Origin: Sclerodactyla briareus
Lineage: Eukaryota; Echinodermata; Holothuroidea; Dendrochirotida; Sclerodactylidae
Length of the DNA stretch: 64,000 bases
Direction: 5' to 3'
NCBI GenBank assembly: GCA_026419785.1
Contig: JAODTK010003554.1
Coordinates: forward strand, 62,001-126,000
A model generated the notes under the pieces. That model was given only the letters and a program-made list of their open reading frames with translations, was not told where the DNA came from and did no database searches. Made by a program: the position numbers and the translations under genes. Below are positions 1-10,733 of the stretch, piece after piece; positions within the stretch are counted from its first letter, which is position 1; every line of letters starts with the position of its first letter.

Positions 1-82
1 ATTCTGTTTTTCATTCTCTGATTTCTTATTGAATCTGGGAACAATCGCTATATTTTGAGATTCTCCCAAAGTAGCTCCATAC

Positions 83-198
83 CTCTGATGATCGAGATGT
101 TCCCTGACCAGTGCTGCTTCCTTGGCCGTAATCTCCTCCTTAGCTGGTCAATCGGTTGATTCTAACTTCAGCTTCCTCTTCATTTCGGTGATTTCATC
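83..198 (-). CDS. CFAP58: CFAP58 exon (most 3' exon in window)
   Basis: This coding exon continues the coiled coil of CFAP58, the cilia- and flagella-associated protein needed for sperm flagella and motile cilia. On the minus strand it opens after a TTTAG acceptor with residues DEITEMKRKLK and closes with ITAKEAALVREHLDHQR before a GTATGG donor. It joins in frame to the upstream exon (SEVQ + DEITEMK), as in vertebrate CFAP58 (EAQDEITDMK). At least one base is missing in the middle, around plus positions 145-165, because the start and end of the exon read in different frames. The remaining C-terminal part of the protein must lie beyond the left edge. Confidence 0.88.
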
Positions 199-689
199 CT
201 AAAGAAGAAAACAATGTCCGTCAGAGGGTGAGTTGACTACTGGGTAGGAATTCTTGGTTTCCTGGTAATTTTGGTGCTGAAAAAAAAAAAAAAAAAAATC
301 TGCCCAAATATTTCTGGTTTTGTCGTCGGGGGTTTTATGCAGACTTCCACTGGGATGGAATGCTTTTTCCGACGACTCCCTCCTGCCTTGGTTACAGCAA
401 TCTCTGGGATCATTCTATCGGATTAATTCTTCCATTCCCTCCACACTTCAGTCGGGAACCTATATACTCCTTCAGGGTGCCACTCATCAGTGGAGAATCC
501 TTTTTCGTGCTTGGTCATGTCCTTCCTCCCCCGTTCCCCATCCGCCTTTTGATTACACTCGATAGTAACAAAAAACTATGAACTGGTTGTCCTGCCCTGC
601 TGTTGCACGTTCATTTGGTCCACTAGCGAAATCACTGTTCCAGAATTTCTGTAGTTCCAATTTCCCTCCACTATTGACACCTGATAGTT

Positions 690-1075
690 CTTCGGCCATG
701 ATACTCTCTCCAAATGCCATTAATCTCTTCTGTTCCATGATCAATGCCCATGCATCTTTGGCTAGTTTCGTGGGTGACATCTCTGACATTACCTCCACCA
801 CTCGCATGGTTCTCAAAGGAGCCGGTTGGACACGAGGAAGGCTCAGGTCCTGACGGCATTCATCTAATTGTTCTCCTGCACTTGCCTCCTTGGAAACTAA
901 CTATGATAATGTTTACCGGGGGAATTGCCCTCCTGAGTCCTCTCCATCTCTGTTCGGGTAGATGGTGCTCTCATTGAGGCTTTTCCAGATCAATGCGGTG
1001 TGCCTCAGGTATGGTTTTTTCCCCTACACTCTTCATTAATGACTGTCTCGGCCCACTCTCTGAAAAGCGTTAATT
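690..1075 (+). pseudogene. Non-LTR (LINE) reverse transcriptase fragment, degraded
   Basis: The plus strand, read across several frames, gives pieces typical of LINE reverse transcriptases. SGPDGIHLIVL lies near 848-880, matching the 'PGPDGIPPIVLK' block. A second piece near 990-1050 reads DQCGVPQ, then V-SPTLFINDCLGPLSEK, matching 'GVPQGSVLSPTLFLLFINDL'. The catalytic part between and after these blocks is missing or scrambled, so this is a dead, internally deleted copy. It lies antisense to CFAP58 in one of its introns. Weakly similar sequence may extend upstream to about 540. The family (CR1, L2 or Jockey-like) cannot be settled from this much. Confidence 0.6.
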
Positions 1076-1169
1076 CCCTATGCAAATCATTCTACCTTCA
1101 CCATTCACGCCTCTTTTTTTTTACCCAGAATTGATATGGATTTTGCTCTTGATCCTGCCTTAGCTGCTG

Positions 1170-1803
1170 ATCTGTTAATATGAGTTGACTCAATGAGGTG
1201 TGTTTGCTGCCTCATAGAGTTCTGTTGCTGCTTCACTCATACCTGAGACTCATTAGGTCATTGGCTTACCGGTTCCTGTGCCTGTACTGCTTCATATAGA
1301 TTTCTGTTGGCTGCTTCAGTTCTCTACCTAACTGAATGAGGTTTTTTTGCTGTACAGGTTTCTGCCACTGTGCATTACCTCATAGAGGCTCTATTGCTGC
1401 TACGTCCTATACCTGAGAATCAATGAGGTTTTTGCTGTACATGTTCTGTCCCCTGTGGTACTACCTCACAGAGGTTCGTTGCTGCTTCAGTTCCCTTACC
1501 CCGAGACCTCATGAGGTTTGCTGTAGCAGGTTTCTGTCGCTGTGTACTAACTCCTAGAGGGTCTATTGCTGCTTCATCCCCCTTACCTGAACTCAATGTA
1601 GTTTTTTGCGTAGCAGTTTCTGTCGCTGTGTACTACCTCATGAGTTTTCTATTGCTCTTCATCCCCTTACATGAGACGCATGATTTCTGCTGCCTCATAG
1701 ATCTCTATCTGCTCGTTTCCTTACCTGAACCTCACTGAGGTTTTTGCTGTACAGGTTCCTGTCGCTCCGTACTGCCTCATAGAGGTTCTGTTGCTGTTTC
1801 AGT
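1170..1803. repeat. Minisatellite derived from a CFAP58 exon end plus its splice donor
   Basis: About seven diverged copies of an 84-88 bp unit lie next to the true exon end at 1725-1803. Approximate copies are 1170-1237 (partial), 1238-1324, 1325-1407, 1408-1495, 1496-1581, 1582-1663 and 1664-1720 (shortened). On the minus strand each unit resembles the coding stretch for LKQQQNLYEAVRSDRNLYSK followed by NLSEVQ and the donor GTAAG. Several copies keep a donor-like core, seen on the plus strand as (t)acctga at 1241, 1411 and 1585 for example. No copy is as close to the vertebrate protein as the one in the real exon, so the array appears to be an expansion out of the exon into the intron. Confidence 0.85.
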
Positions 1804-1872
1804 TTGGTCTCTGCCTCAGCGATCTTCTTCTTGTAATCAAAGATCTGCACTCCGCGGACCTTCACGTCTTCC
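1725..1872 (-). CDS. CFAP58: CFAP58 exon with intact frame, parent of the minisatellite
   Basis: On the minus strand this exon opens after CCACACAG and reads G + EDVKVRGVQIFDYKKKIAEAE, then TKLKQQQNLYEAVRSDRNLY and SKNLSEVQ, ending at a GTAAGG donor. The frame is open throughout (one leading base plus 49 codons). It matches the vertebrate CFAP58 block EDIKVRETQIFDYRKK...KQQQNLYEAVRSDRNLYSKNLVEAQ. The 3' half is the template of the tandem array immediately to its left. The preceding exon ends in phase 0 while this one begins one base into a codon, so a short coding piece (VLMNM in vertebrates, about 14 nt) is unaccounted for between them. Confidence 0.92.
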
Positions 1873-3420
1873 CTGTGTGGAGAACCTTGGAAAAAGCCTA
1901 TGATTACTTGTTATTTGACATGTTCCACATTCTCCAAGGGTAGAAAATATTTGTTACATTTTATTTTTTAGAGAGAACTCCTTTGACATTGACAAACAGT
2001 GCCACTTCCCTATAAACGCCCTCCAACAGTGGCTAGTAATGCCTGTATAACACACATTTACCATGTCAACAATAATTCCATGTACAAAATATTCCTTGGA
2101 ATGCGCTGACATGTAGAAACATCTACACGCTTAACAATATACACAACAACTCACAAAAACTACAAATTGTCAAAATTTCATTGCAAATTTTAGAACATAA
2201 AAATCAACGGCTGAGTTTATGAACGGGGAGGCTTCTTCCATGTGGCATTGAGGCACAGGTCGAAAATGCACCTCCTATGAAAATTATTATGTAGCATGGT
2301 TGATCAAGTCACAGTTGGTCACCAAACTGCTCTGTAAACACGCTTGGAACACCTGACTGAGTACACCAGTGACATACCATGGCAATTTGTGTACAAATAA
2401 GTAAAGTCGAAGCAACCTGTTTGGTGAAGCGGAAGCCATGGAATGGACGTCTTCAGACGGGTGTTATATGCTTTCACATTTACTTGACCTTGTAATGAAG
2501 GAACAGCAAATTTTGAATGTGCTGCAATTTCGTAGCTTCCGTGAGGTAAGCATTAATTGCTGCAATAACCTGCAAGAAAGGGCCCCCAACAGAAGCGTAG
2601 ATGCAGCCTTCCTGTTGAACTCTTATCTGGCATTATTCTATAATTCTGCCTATTTTCACAAAGCAAAAGATGCTGGGCTACAGATGTAGGATCTTGTTTC
2701 ATTCCAATCAGTACTTTACTTTTTTGGACATAGTTGTAAGTTTCCTTATTAAAATGATAGGCCACATTGCCAGCTTGATATGTATTCGGCAGAAAACAAG
2801 TTTGACACTGTTTCCAAGCCTCAGCAGTGCCCAAAGAGCCCCTTTTACCAGCTATGGAGAACTGGGCTGTTTTCCCCACTCTGCAGCACCAGGGCTGCCA
2901 AATTCTTCTTTAGTTTTCCACTCAAATTTTGGAAATTATCTCCATATTTCAGGAATTCTCATTCGGGTAGGTCTACGATGAAATTATAGACTGGAACATG
3001 CACATTGGGATAATTGGAGATGCCAGGAAAGTCCCTATGCAAAAAAACCAAAAATCAAACACAATAGGCCTATGCCAGTGTATTTTAAAGACATTTGGGC
3101 CGAATCTCCAGAATAGGCCAAGGGGCAGGAGGTCACACTTTTTTTTCTCAAAAGTTGTTGGTTTTGACCAGAGATGGCACTCTAGTGACGAATGTACATA
3201 TCCTTCTCCATGACCATGAAGTGAACTCTGGCCTTCTTACAGAAAGAGGGTGAGGGAAGGAGGGGTTGCTTTAACTAATAGGCATATCAAGCCTACAAGC
3301 CTGCACTTGCGAATTGGCAGTGGTAACTATAACTAATTGTGCACATTTGAAACCCCCCCCCCCAAAAAAAAATAAATTCCCTTGTACATTAGGTGACTTG
3401 CCCAGTATAACCGAGATTAC
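1873..3420. other. CFAP58 intron, no gene seen
   Basis: AT-rich intronic DNA. No open frame resembles a known protein. There is a short C-run and A-run near 3351-3372. The missing CFAP58 coding piece of about 14 nt, if it is a microexon, should lie here, but I could not place it convincingly. Confidence 0.6.
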
Positions 3421-3597
3421 CTTCTGAGTGAGGTCACTGGCCTCGTTGATGTACCGGTCTCGTTCCTTCTCCAGCTGGTAGATGATCTTCCTCTGTTTTG
3501 GGATCCTCCTGAGTGGCTATCTCCTGCTCTGAGGTTCTTCTTGGACTGCTCGTGGAGCTTCACCAGATTTCAGCTGCTTCTGGGTGGCGCTGGCAGC
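3421..3597 (-). CDS. CFAP58: CFAP58 exon
   Basis: On the minus strand, after a CTAG acceptor, this exon reads AASATQKQL, then (frame shift) LVKLHEQSKKNL, then EQEIAT and PKQRKIIYQLEKERDRYINE, ending ASDLTQK before GTAATC. The vertebrate counterpart runs NATQKQTDLVKLHEQAKRNLEGEI...KQRKIIFHLEKERDRYINQASDLTQK. At least two single-base frame changes are needed to read it through. It forms part of the continuous coiled coil of the protein. A LINE remnant starts only about 45 bp beyond the acceptor side. Confidence 0.92.
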
Positions 3598-3639
3598 CTA
3601 GGTTATAAAGAGAGGTGTTTGAGAGGTAGTGGTTGAGAG

Positions 3640-4028
3640 GAAATGAGATGGCAATATTGAGCGGAATTGCAGAAGCAGTCGTGGGAGCGATGTGTGGGAT
3701 GAAGCTTTCAGACAGGAAAAGGACAGAGGACTCGAGGGAGATGCTTGGTCTGGAGGAATCGGTGGCAGCTATGGCCAGAGTGTGGTGGATGTGATGGTAT
3801 GGACATATGGTGAGGAGGGATGGTGATCAGGTCCTGAGGGAGAGCACTGAGTTCAAAGTGGATGGACCAAGAGAGCGAGGGACACCGAAGATGATATGGG
3901 AGGGGCAGGTGAAGGAGGAGATCCAGAATATTGGTTTGCCGAAGGAGGACGCCCAAAATCGAGCGAAGATGGCAGGAGTGGTGTGGGATGATTGCGGAAA
4001 GAGTGAGGTGAATCTGGCAACTCATTAA
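3640..4028 (+). pseudogene. Non-LTR retrotransposon ORF2 C-terminus, one stop
   Basis: The plus-strand frame reads MCGMKLSDRKRTED-REMLGLEESV, then WYGHMVRRDGDQVLRE, KVDGPRERGTPKMIWEGQV and KEEIQNIGLPKEDAQNRAK. This is the well-known C-terminal tail that follows the reverse transcriptase in many LINEs (MCGVKLxDRKRTEELxxMLGLE...WYGHVLRR...GRPKxTWxxxV). One TGA interrupts the frame just before WYGHM, and the rest is open to the stop at about 4028. No RT domain precedes it, since the CFAP58 exon starts immediately upstream, so this is a 5'-truncated dead copy inserted antisense in a CFAP58 intron. Confidence 0.85.
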
Positions 4029-4084
4029 TGTCAACGGAATTTCCCAAGAGGCAAAGACTGTTGTATTAAAATATAAGGCATTTT

Positions 4085-4293
4085 GTAGGAAGAGAAACGG
4101 TTTGAAATTTTGCACACAATGGCATATTGTGCCCCTCCAATGTCCTTTGACCATGACCTTTTAAAGGTCAAAGATTTCCCAGTGGTCAATGAACACTTAG
4201 TCCATGATTGGTCAACTTCTGACAAAGATCAAGCAAACACAGGCCGAAAGAAGGCGAAAGTAGACAGAAAGACAGACAGACAGAGAGACAGAC

Positions 4294-4328
<35 letters not shown>

Positions 4329-4343
4329 TAGATAGATAGATAT

Positions 4344-4431
<88 letters not shown>

Positions 4432-4500
4432 CGATAGATAGATAGATAGATAGCTTTTCACATGCGTTCACAATAGCTCAACCAGCATAGCTGGTTTGCG
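4085..4500. repeat. Dispersed repeat (family B) carrying a GACA/GATA microsatellite
   Basis: This copy starts with a segment containing CACACAATGGCATATTGTG and CCTTTGACCATGACC, and ends at 4478-4497 with the palindromic motif ACCAGCATAGCTGGT. The same start and end features bound a second copy at about 21720-22535. The copy here holds few internal units and instead contains the tetranucleotide array. Confidence 0.6.
4262..4454. repeat. (GACA)n/(GATA)n microsatellite
   Basis: Tandem GACA units run from about 4262 to 4328 and change into GATA units to about 4454, with a few interruptions (TAATAG, TCGATAG). The long frames across it on either strand, rich in repeated Tyr-Leu-Ser-Ile or Asp-Arg-Gln-Thr, are artefacts of the repeat. 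Confidence 0.97.
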
Positions 4501-5540
4501 CTAAAACACAGTGACAAGATTCATAAAGAATTTTTTTGAACACGTCATCAAATTAGACACTTGTCGATTGCAATCCCGGCCAGGGAGGACCCGGGCATAG
4601 CTTCCAAAAAGGATGTGAGGAAACATTTGTCTCGCTAGCTGGGCGTTGCAGCGGTTAGTTAGTAGGGGTTGTACAGCATCTGAAATAGCCGGGACTGGTA
4701 GCCAGGATGTGCGCTCATTTTGCCTGGAGCTCGACAGGCGACTTAGTGGAGGTTTATGAATACTGAAACATTGCTTTTCTGCCGGGTGATACCCGCACTA
4801 TAAAGATAGTGCTCTGCTATGCTAGGACTTTTTGGGGGATGTCCAGCAAAAAATGATGCCTGCCCCCTACCAAGACTTTGACACGTTTACCCAGTGATGC
4901 GATGATTGTGGAAACACACACCCCCACTAAGTTTCTGGCGGTCCTCAGGTTCCTCCCGGCCAGGGATGCACTTGACAATAGCATTATTCCTGGAATTTTC
5001 GAATCTCTCTTCGAAATGTCATAGATGTATTTTATCAGCCTCGTAAGCATGGATTCTTCAAAAGTTCCAATAAACCATAAATTGTTGTACTGCACGAGGT
5101 GTGGAATATGTGTGATAACAAATAACAATGAATTGACATCCTCCCCTAAATTGATTCAGCATAAATGGTTTAAAAATCAGACAAACTTTGCAAACAAGAA
5201 CCAGATTATATCAAACGATTTTTAATTATGTTCTTACCCAAAAGTGCAATTTCGTGGGGGCATCAAAAAAGCTTGTGTAACAATGATACCACCAAATTGG
5301 TGTTGGATGAAGTACAATAGATCAAACTATCTTTTGTTACTATTGTATTCTGTCCCAAGTCCCGCAGACAGAGATATCATAAAGAGCCTAGACAATATAT
5401 ATAAGGTGTTATGCCATTCTTTATGATTGCTTTGGGGAAAAGTCACCCCCAGCAGATGACCTACATAAGAAGCGCAACAATTAAATCCCGGGAAACAATA
5501 GAAGAAATCTGCAGTCAATTGATATTGGATCCTTCATTAC
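4500..5540. other. CFAP58 intron, no gene seen
   Basis: Intronic DNA with short tRNA-promoter-like snippets around 4570-4600 and 4945-4970 (CCCGGCCAGGGA occurs twice), possibly remnants of SINEs. I see no coding sequence. Confidence 0.5.
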
Positions 5541-5631
5541 CTCAGAAGATTTTGTTGAGGATGTCCCTTTCCCTGACAAGGTCATAATCGCCGTCTATCC
5601 ATTTAGGCCTGTTTCTTACTGGCTTCAATTT
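5541..5631 (-). CDS. CFAP58: CFAP58 exon
   Basis: A short exon on the minus strand, after CCCACAG and ending at GTAATG. It reads IEASKKQA, then (shifted) MDRR, DLVRERDILNK and NLL. The vertebrate block is VEASKKQAELDRKAMDELLRERDILNKNML. At least two or three missing bases break the frame. The order and spacing relative to the neighbouring exons fit the family exactly. Confidence 0.85.
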
Positions 5632-6116
5632 CTGTGGGAAAAGACGAGAGTGTCGACGGTAAATGCATATCAAGCATATAAGGCTTAGCTGATCCAGCAG
5701 TGTTATGAAAGGTTTCAATCAACGGCCGCCCGAGTGTTGGTTTATACCGGGATAATGCACGTCAGGAGGGGGGCGCAGCCCGAGTGCATCAGTATAGATT
5801 AAACCTTTGAGGAGTGCATTATCATGTGCATATATGTATAAATTTGGAATTGGTAGAAAGAGAAATTTCCAGCGCCCTGTGACTAGTAGGCTAAACGAGT
5901 GGGTTCATGAACAGCTAGTCTTGCTTTTACCATCAGTGTTTGACATTTTGCAGTCAGCAGTCTCAACCACCTGATTTCTTAAGGGGGGGGGAGGTCGAAA
6001 GAGAGCAAAATCGCCAGATCAGATGAGATAGAGATAATAACAGCCAAAAATATGAAAGGCATACAGGGGTGGGGGGGGGGGGTGGATGGTTGGATATAGT
6101 TTGCCAGCTCTTAAGT

Positions 6117-6760
6117 TTGCTACCTATAAATGGCACTGATAAGTGACCATTTCAAATTCAGAAGGACGATCGTTGACCATGTCTACCAAAGGAGACGTTA
6201 AATGCGATTTTTGTAGAAATTGGACTTAAACCGCACAAAATTATGCAAATAAGATACTTATTTGACTTACAGGGACCCATTCTCTCATTCTCCAATATTT
6301 CAGGGCCAATGGTGGACTGCACTCAGTACAATTCATGAGGAGACAAACAACTGAATCCAACAAACTGAAAAAAAGTTGACAATGAATAAAACCAACAGAG
6401 ACCGAATCTATGATAAAATTTTGTAAAGATGTGAATCGTTGTAATAAATTATGCGAATTTGACATATTGACAGATCTCCAGGGACCCCAAATCTTTGTTA
6501 ACATTTTTATTGGTGATGAAAGTAGAGCATATTCATGAAGTTCGTTAAAATCTGAACAAAAATTTTGGGAGGGCCTTAAATCATTGCAAATATATTTTAC
6601 CACAGAAAATCGGAGCAGTTGATCAACCCTATATCCTTCACAGATGTGCCAACCAAATCACCATAGCACCGTCAGTTCGTCCGTAATAATCTCGTTGACA
6701 AGCTTAAACAATAAATTACATAAAATAGGCGAATATCCTACTCAAATGGTAACTTTCATG
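6117..6760. repeat. Dispersed repeat (family C), copy 1
   Basis: This stretch matches 11335-12110 in order. It starts GATAAGTGACCATTTCAAATTC, continues with units containing TTATGCAAATTWGACA and CCAAATCTWTGTT, and ends with AACAATAAATTACATAAAATAGG and CCTACTCAAATGGTAACTTTC. The start and end carry related motifs in direct orientation. It is non-coding and lies in a CFAP58 intron. Confidence 0.65.
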
Positions 6761-6894
6761 CCCAAAATCACTACAATTTTTTTCTTCAACAATTGTTTTC
6801 TTACCGTTTCAAAGAAAAGAAACTCTGCTAACAAGAAATTGTGGGACAGCTGAAAAGTATGTCATGATCATACTGTAATTCATGCTAAACTAAC

Positions 6895-7050
6895 CCTCTC
6901 CAATCCATGATCGGTGATTTGAGGGTTTCTTTCTGTGCTCTGTGTCTCCCTTCTGGTCCCTCCACGTACTCAGATTCGCTGGATGGTATCCTCATCTGGT
7001 TGAGGCGGACGGTTGTCCTGCTTCAACTGGGTGAGGTCTTCCTCTTTGAG
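6895..7050 (-). CDS. CFAP58: CFAP58 exon, several frameshifts
   Basis: On the minus strand, after CTGCAG, this exon reads LKEEDLTQLKQDN, then VRLNQMR, then TIQR-L, then QKGDTEHRKETLK and MDLER before GTTAGT. Each piece is in a different frame, so at least four single bases are missing. The vertebrate order is AKEEEVHQMRLD...LNKIREQIHKKL...QKAEVEQHKETLKNQIVGLERE. The start joins in phase to the upstream exon, which ends ELK. Confidence 0.85.
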
Positions 7051-7659
7051 CTGCAGGGAGGGATGGAGAGGTTTATTTTTGACAGTTCGTTCAATTGATG
7101 AAATTGGCTATTATGACACCTGAGTGATATATATCCTCGTTTCTTCACATGGGTTATTGTATAAACATGACAATGATGAACAACAAATTACCACTACAAA
7201 AAGTGAAAAAATTTTCTTGAAAAAAATACTGAATGGTCCCACGCATTAACTGACAATAGTCAGTTGAAGTTCTTTTGCTGTCTAGATAATAGTGTTCCCT
7301 CATGAGATAGAATGGTCAATCTCTCAACTCATGAAATAATTAGGAAATTATTGACATGAAATAAGAACTTCATTATCTGGATTTTAATGTCCAACAACAC
7401 ATCAAGGCATACATGTAAAGCTCCTCAGATGCGAGCTCAAGGACTAGGTAATAAGCCTGTTTCATGGTTACAGTTTTAATGGGATATAAGGACATTGTGT
7501 TAAGGCTGACACCGGGAAAAACAAACGGCGTCAGTTTGGAGTTGAACATTACAGTGTGCAGAACGATCTCCTTGAACCCCCTGCCGAAAATGCCCAAATT
7601 CCTGACCAACACGAAAACCTCACATAATTTCCCCATGCCAGTTTCGTGACCAGGTGAGA

Positions 7660-8200
7660 AAAGCGGTTGATAACCTGAAAAAATCCCAGTTATAATACCA
7701 ACAAGGGCTACGCCCTTCAGCCACTAAGAAACTAGACCGTGCAGGTGGCGGGTAAAGCCCGCCCGACATGTTGATCCCGGCAGAAACAGCCTTTTGTAGA
7801 CCTCATTAGAGGAGGAATCACATTTGACTCCGGTGACTTTAAAATGCCCATCCCTGTTGTTCAGGACCAAAGTAGCCCAACAATCCCCAAGTTTTGTTAA
7901 AATACGACAAAGTTAGAAAAAGTCGCTGATCTATATGCCAAAACTTGACATCCGGTGACTTGGAAATGACCTTCATGTCGGTTAGGACTAAAACAACAGT
8001 CACATCCACCGAGTTCCGTTCCAATCTGACAAAGTGGGGAACATCGTGGATTGAAAAAAAACACAAATTTGACCTTGGTACTGAAATCCCTGTCCTGTTA
8101 TTTTGGATGCAGCGGCGGCGGCGGCGGCGGAAGCGGCGGCAGCGGCTACACCCTCAAAACCATAATATCCCTGAACACGCAAAAGTTTTGTGGGATATTA
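7660..8200. repeat. Dispersed repeat (family D) with GGCGGG hairpin, copy 1
   Basis: The short hairpin GGCGGGTAAAGCCCGCC lies near 7747-7763. It is followed by units with GGTGACTT, TGACCTT and the block CCAAGTTTTGTTAAAATACGACAAAG, then GAGTTCCGTTCCAATCTGACAAAG. A second copy with GGCGGGTAAACCGCCC lies at about 48626. It is non-coding and intronic to CFAP58. Confidence 0.5.
8110..8147. repeat. GC-rich (CGG)n trinucleotide repeat
   Basis: A run of CGG/CAG/AAG triplets within the intronic family D repeat. It gives Arg-rich or Ala-rich false frames. Confidence 0.85.
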
Positions 8201-8237
8201 ACTCTACTTGATGAGTGAGGAGCGTAAATTAAAATAC

Positions 8238-8376
8238 CTTGAGCTCGTTGAGATTGATGTGAATTCTCCTGAGCTAGGGAGTCACAGCTGAGCAGCTGCT
8301 GATCATAATCCTGCTGGAGCTTCGTCAGTCGAGTGTTGAGGATGTCAGTGTCTCGCTGTGTCCTCTCAAACCGAAT
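8238..8376 (-). CDS. CFAP58: CFAP58 exon, one frameshift
   Basis: On the minus strand, after TTTGACAG, this exon reads IRFERTQRDTDILNTRLTKL then QQDYDQQLLSCDSLAQEN, then, one frame over, INLNELK before GTATTT. The vertebrate region is ERAAKELEQFQMRNAKLQQENEQHSLVCEQLSQENQQKALELK. A single missing base in AATTCACATC, plus-strand near 8260, restores the frame. Heptad-type Leu spacing continues the coiled coil. Confidence 0.9.
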
Positions 8377-9441
8377 CTGTCAAAAAAAAGGGGAGTATAA
8401 TAACAGCCAGAATCGATTCCTGCATGTAAATGAGAGAGTATGTGCAAATTGCCGACTAAACAGATATATATATATAGAATGAAATCTAATTTTTGGGGCT
8501 AGGAATAGACCGCTTTCTGGGCAGTAGATGAATGCAAACGGGGAATAATTGTCCGGATTATCTACTGAGTGCCTGGATGTCTTTAACAAATGGCAAGGAA
8601 ATGTGCAGAAACTTTGGTGCAGTGGAACTGTTCATTTCCATTGTATACACAAGAACTGCACTGAACATTGAAGCAATATTTGAGACTCGGGCAAACAGGA
8701 ACTCTTCCATATGCCTAAGAATGACTTCAAAACAATCACATAGCGAAGGAGGAACTGGATATTTTTTCAACCACTTTCCGAAAAGCATATATCGAGAAAT
8801 TCTCTTGATTCTTTAACATCGCAGAAGTCAAAACCCCATGCGACTTCATCAAAATGAGTCTTGAACCCAATTGTGTTTTGGAGCCAGCTGTCCCTAGGGC
8901 AGTTACCAAACATATATTCATTGATGTACATGAATGGGTATGTTATTGTGACAATTCTGTCCATTGCTAGAATGAGAGACAGGAACCCATCCATAGTTAA
9001 AGCTTTATTCAGCCTTTATTTATGTCCTCTTTTCCTGCCATGAAGCTACCCATACTGTAGTAATCTATTGTATTGACTGATATTAAAACTACAATTGATA
9101 AAAATCTGTGGAAACGAAAGTATATGGTCAGAGGTCGAAATTTGTAATTTCGTAGAACAGGTACCCTGTTGCAAAAGGAATACAAATAGTCGGCTGGCTG
9201 GCTTTTTTTAAATTCACAGATTGATCGCCATTTTCTCCAGAATAGAAATGACTTGAGTGCTGTAATTTTGACTGGAGTTCTTCTTGTGGATGAGGAATCG
9301 AACGATGGCGTTCATTTTCAATATCATTGATGCCTACCTAGTCTCTCGGATATTTCAAAGGCTGAATGTAACTTTGAGGGCTTTTTGCCTGGGAGATTTA
9401 AAACCAGTTCGATGAACACAGCTGATGATAATTATCATTAC
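8377..9441. other. CFAP58 intron, no gene seen
   Basis: AT-rich intronic sequence with a short (TA)n stretch near 8464-8475. No recognisable coding or repeat structure was found. Confidence 0.55.
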
Positions 9442-9635
9442 CTTCTGTTCCTTAAGCTGGTTTTCCAGTTTGGCTATGTCATCCTTATACCGCTGTGACT
9501 GGGTGGTCATGGCCTTCACTTCGTTGTTCTTCTGTTCAAGTTCATTCTTGGACTGCTTCATCTCCCGGTCTATCTTCTCTTTTCCTCCTCCTCTCGCTGG
9601 GCCTCATTGCTCCTCACTTGAATGTCTTGGGTCAA
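9442..9635 (-). CDS. CFAP58: CFAP58 exon, one frameshift
   Basis: The minus strand opens after CCTCAG with LTQDIQVRSNEAQREEEEKR, then a one-base loss (AGAAGATAG should read AGAAAGATAG), then IDREMKQSKNELEQKNNEVK, AMTTQSQRYKDDIAK and LENQLKEQK before GTAATG. The vertebrate protein has QEIQQRQNEASREFRKKEKLEKELKQ...LEQQLKEQK here. The residue composition (Glu, Lys, Gln, Leu) is a classic coiled coil. Confidence 0.93.
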
Positions 9636-10560
9636 CTGAGGAATGGATGTCAACATGAAATTGATGGTGATAACATTATAAGCTTTAGCTTTCTCAATTT
9701 TGAATTGATTGCACCGAGAAATGCTTCGAAAATCAAGAGATTGTGAAAAGCACAGCTTATAAAGCCTGAGAAAAACCACTCCTGCAGCTCGAGGAAAAAT
9801 TTTAATGATCAAAGAGTTCAAATTTTGGAAGGATTCTGGGGACAAAAGTATAGAAGACTAGAATATGCGCTAGACAAACATCTAGCAAAATCAACATTTG
9901 AGAAGGCTGATGTGGTTGCCAGTTCAGAGTTTCATTGCGTGAAGCTCAGCTTACGCAAGGGGTGAATGCAAGGTCCTAAATGGACCAGGTTGAATATGTG
10001 AGATAGATTGCACACAGTCAATATTATGGAAATACATGCGACCAACAACTAGGACCAACCTAACTTTGAGACAACTCTGTATTGGCCATATCAGACAGGT
10101 TTAAAAGTTTAGCAATAAATTTCTGTTACTTCTCACTCATCATTTTTTTCAACGTATCAAAAACGTCTTAGCCAATATATGGACCATCCCTAAGAATCAA
10201 CAAAATTTGAAACTGACACATCAGTACCTAAAGTTGGTACCTGGCAGTCTAGAACAGTTAGATGAGGTTTTATCTCTCAAAATTTGCTCATCCTTTTGAA
10301 AGAATTCATGATATACTCGCCGAACAGAGGATCGAACCTATTCTAGGCCTGGCAGAGGTGCAGAACCGCAATCATGTCAGTTGCGGCTCCTTCACCAGGG
10401 ACACGGAATAGGGCAATGCCTCTTTGGCGGAACCTCGCGGTGGGGGGTGGGGGGGGAATCACACACAGATGGCAACATGCTAATAGCCTACCACTTGCTT
10501 GTCCCTGCCTCAGTCCCTCAAGCTGATCACCCAGCACAACAGGTACTATTTGAAAGTTGT
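9636..10560. other. CFAP58 intron, no gene seen
   Basis: Intronic DNA. A G-run lies at 10442-10456. A possible second tRNA-type B box (on the minus strand GGTTCGATCC) is at about 10329-10338. No coding sequence was recognised. Confidence 0.5.
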
Positions 10561-10564
10561 TGTC

Positions 10565-10650
10565 GGTACAACTGGAATTGAAACCCCGATTTCTCGGGTG
10601 GTAAGCCGATGTTCTTTCAACTGTGCTAACCACTCTACTAGCATTGCCCC
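10565..10650 (-). repeat. tRNA-derived SINE head
   Basis: On the minus strand this reads like a degenerate tRNA: an A-box region TAGTAGAGTGGTTAGCAC, then about 45 nt later a B-box-like GGGGTTTCAATTCC inside a short stem (CCCGA...TCGGG). It is not a functional tRNA, since the anticodon arm and acceptor pairing are poor. The internal polymerase III promoter layout is typical of SINE heads. Confidence 0.5.
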
Positions 10651-10733
10651 ACAGCAGAACAGCTTTATATCACATTTTTTCCCTATTTCTATCGCTTATG
10701 CCGAGCACCAGGCATGAAGGCAGTGCGTCCCAC

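Noticed and set aside
4186-4471. Frames rich in Tyr-Leu-Ser-Ile repeats
   Set aside because: Direct translation of the GACA/GATA microsatellite.
10565-10650. Functional tRNA gene
   Set aside because: Only the A and B boxes are tRNA-like. The acceptor and anticodon stems do not pair.
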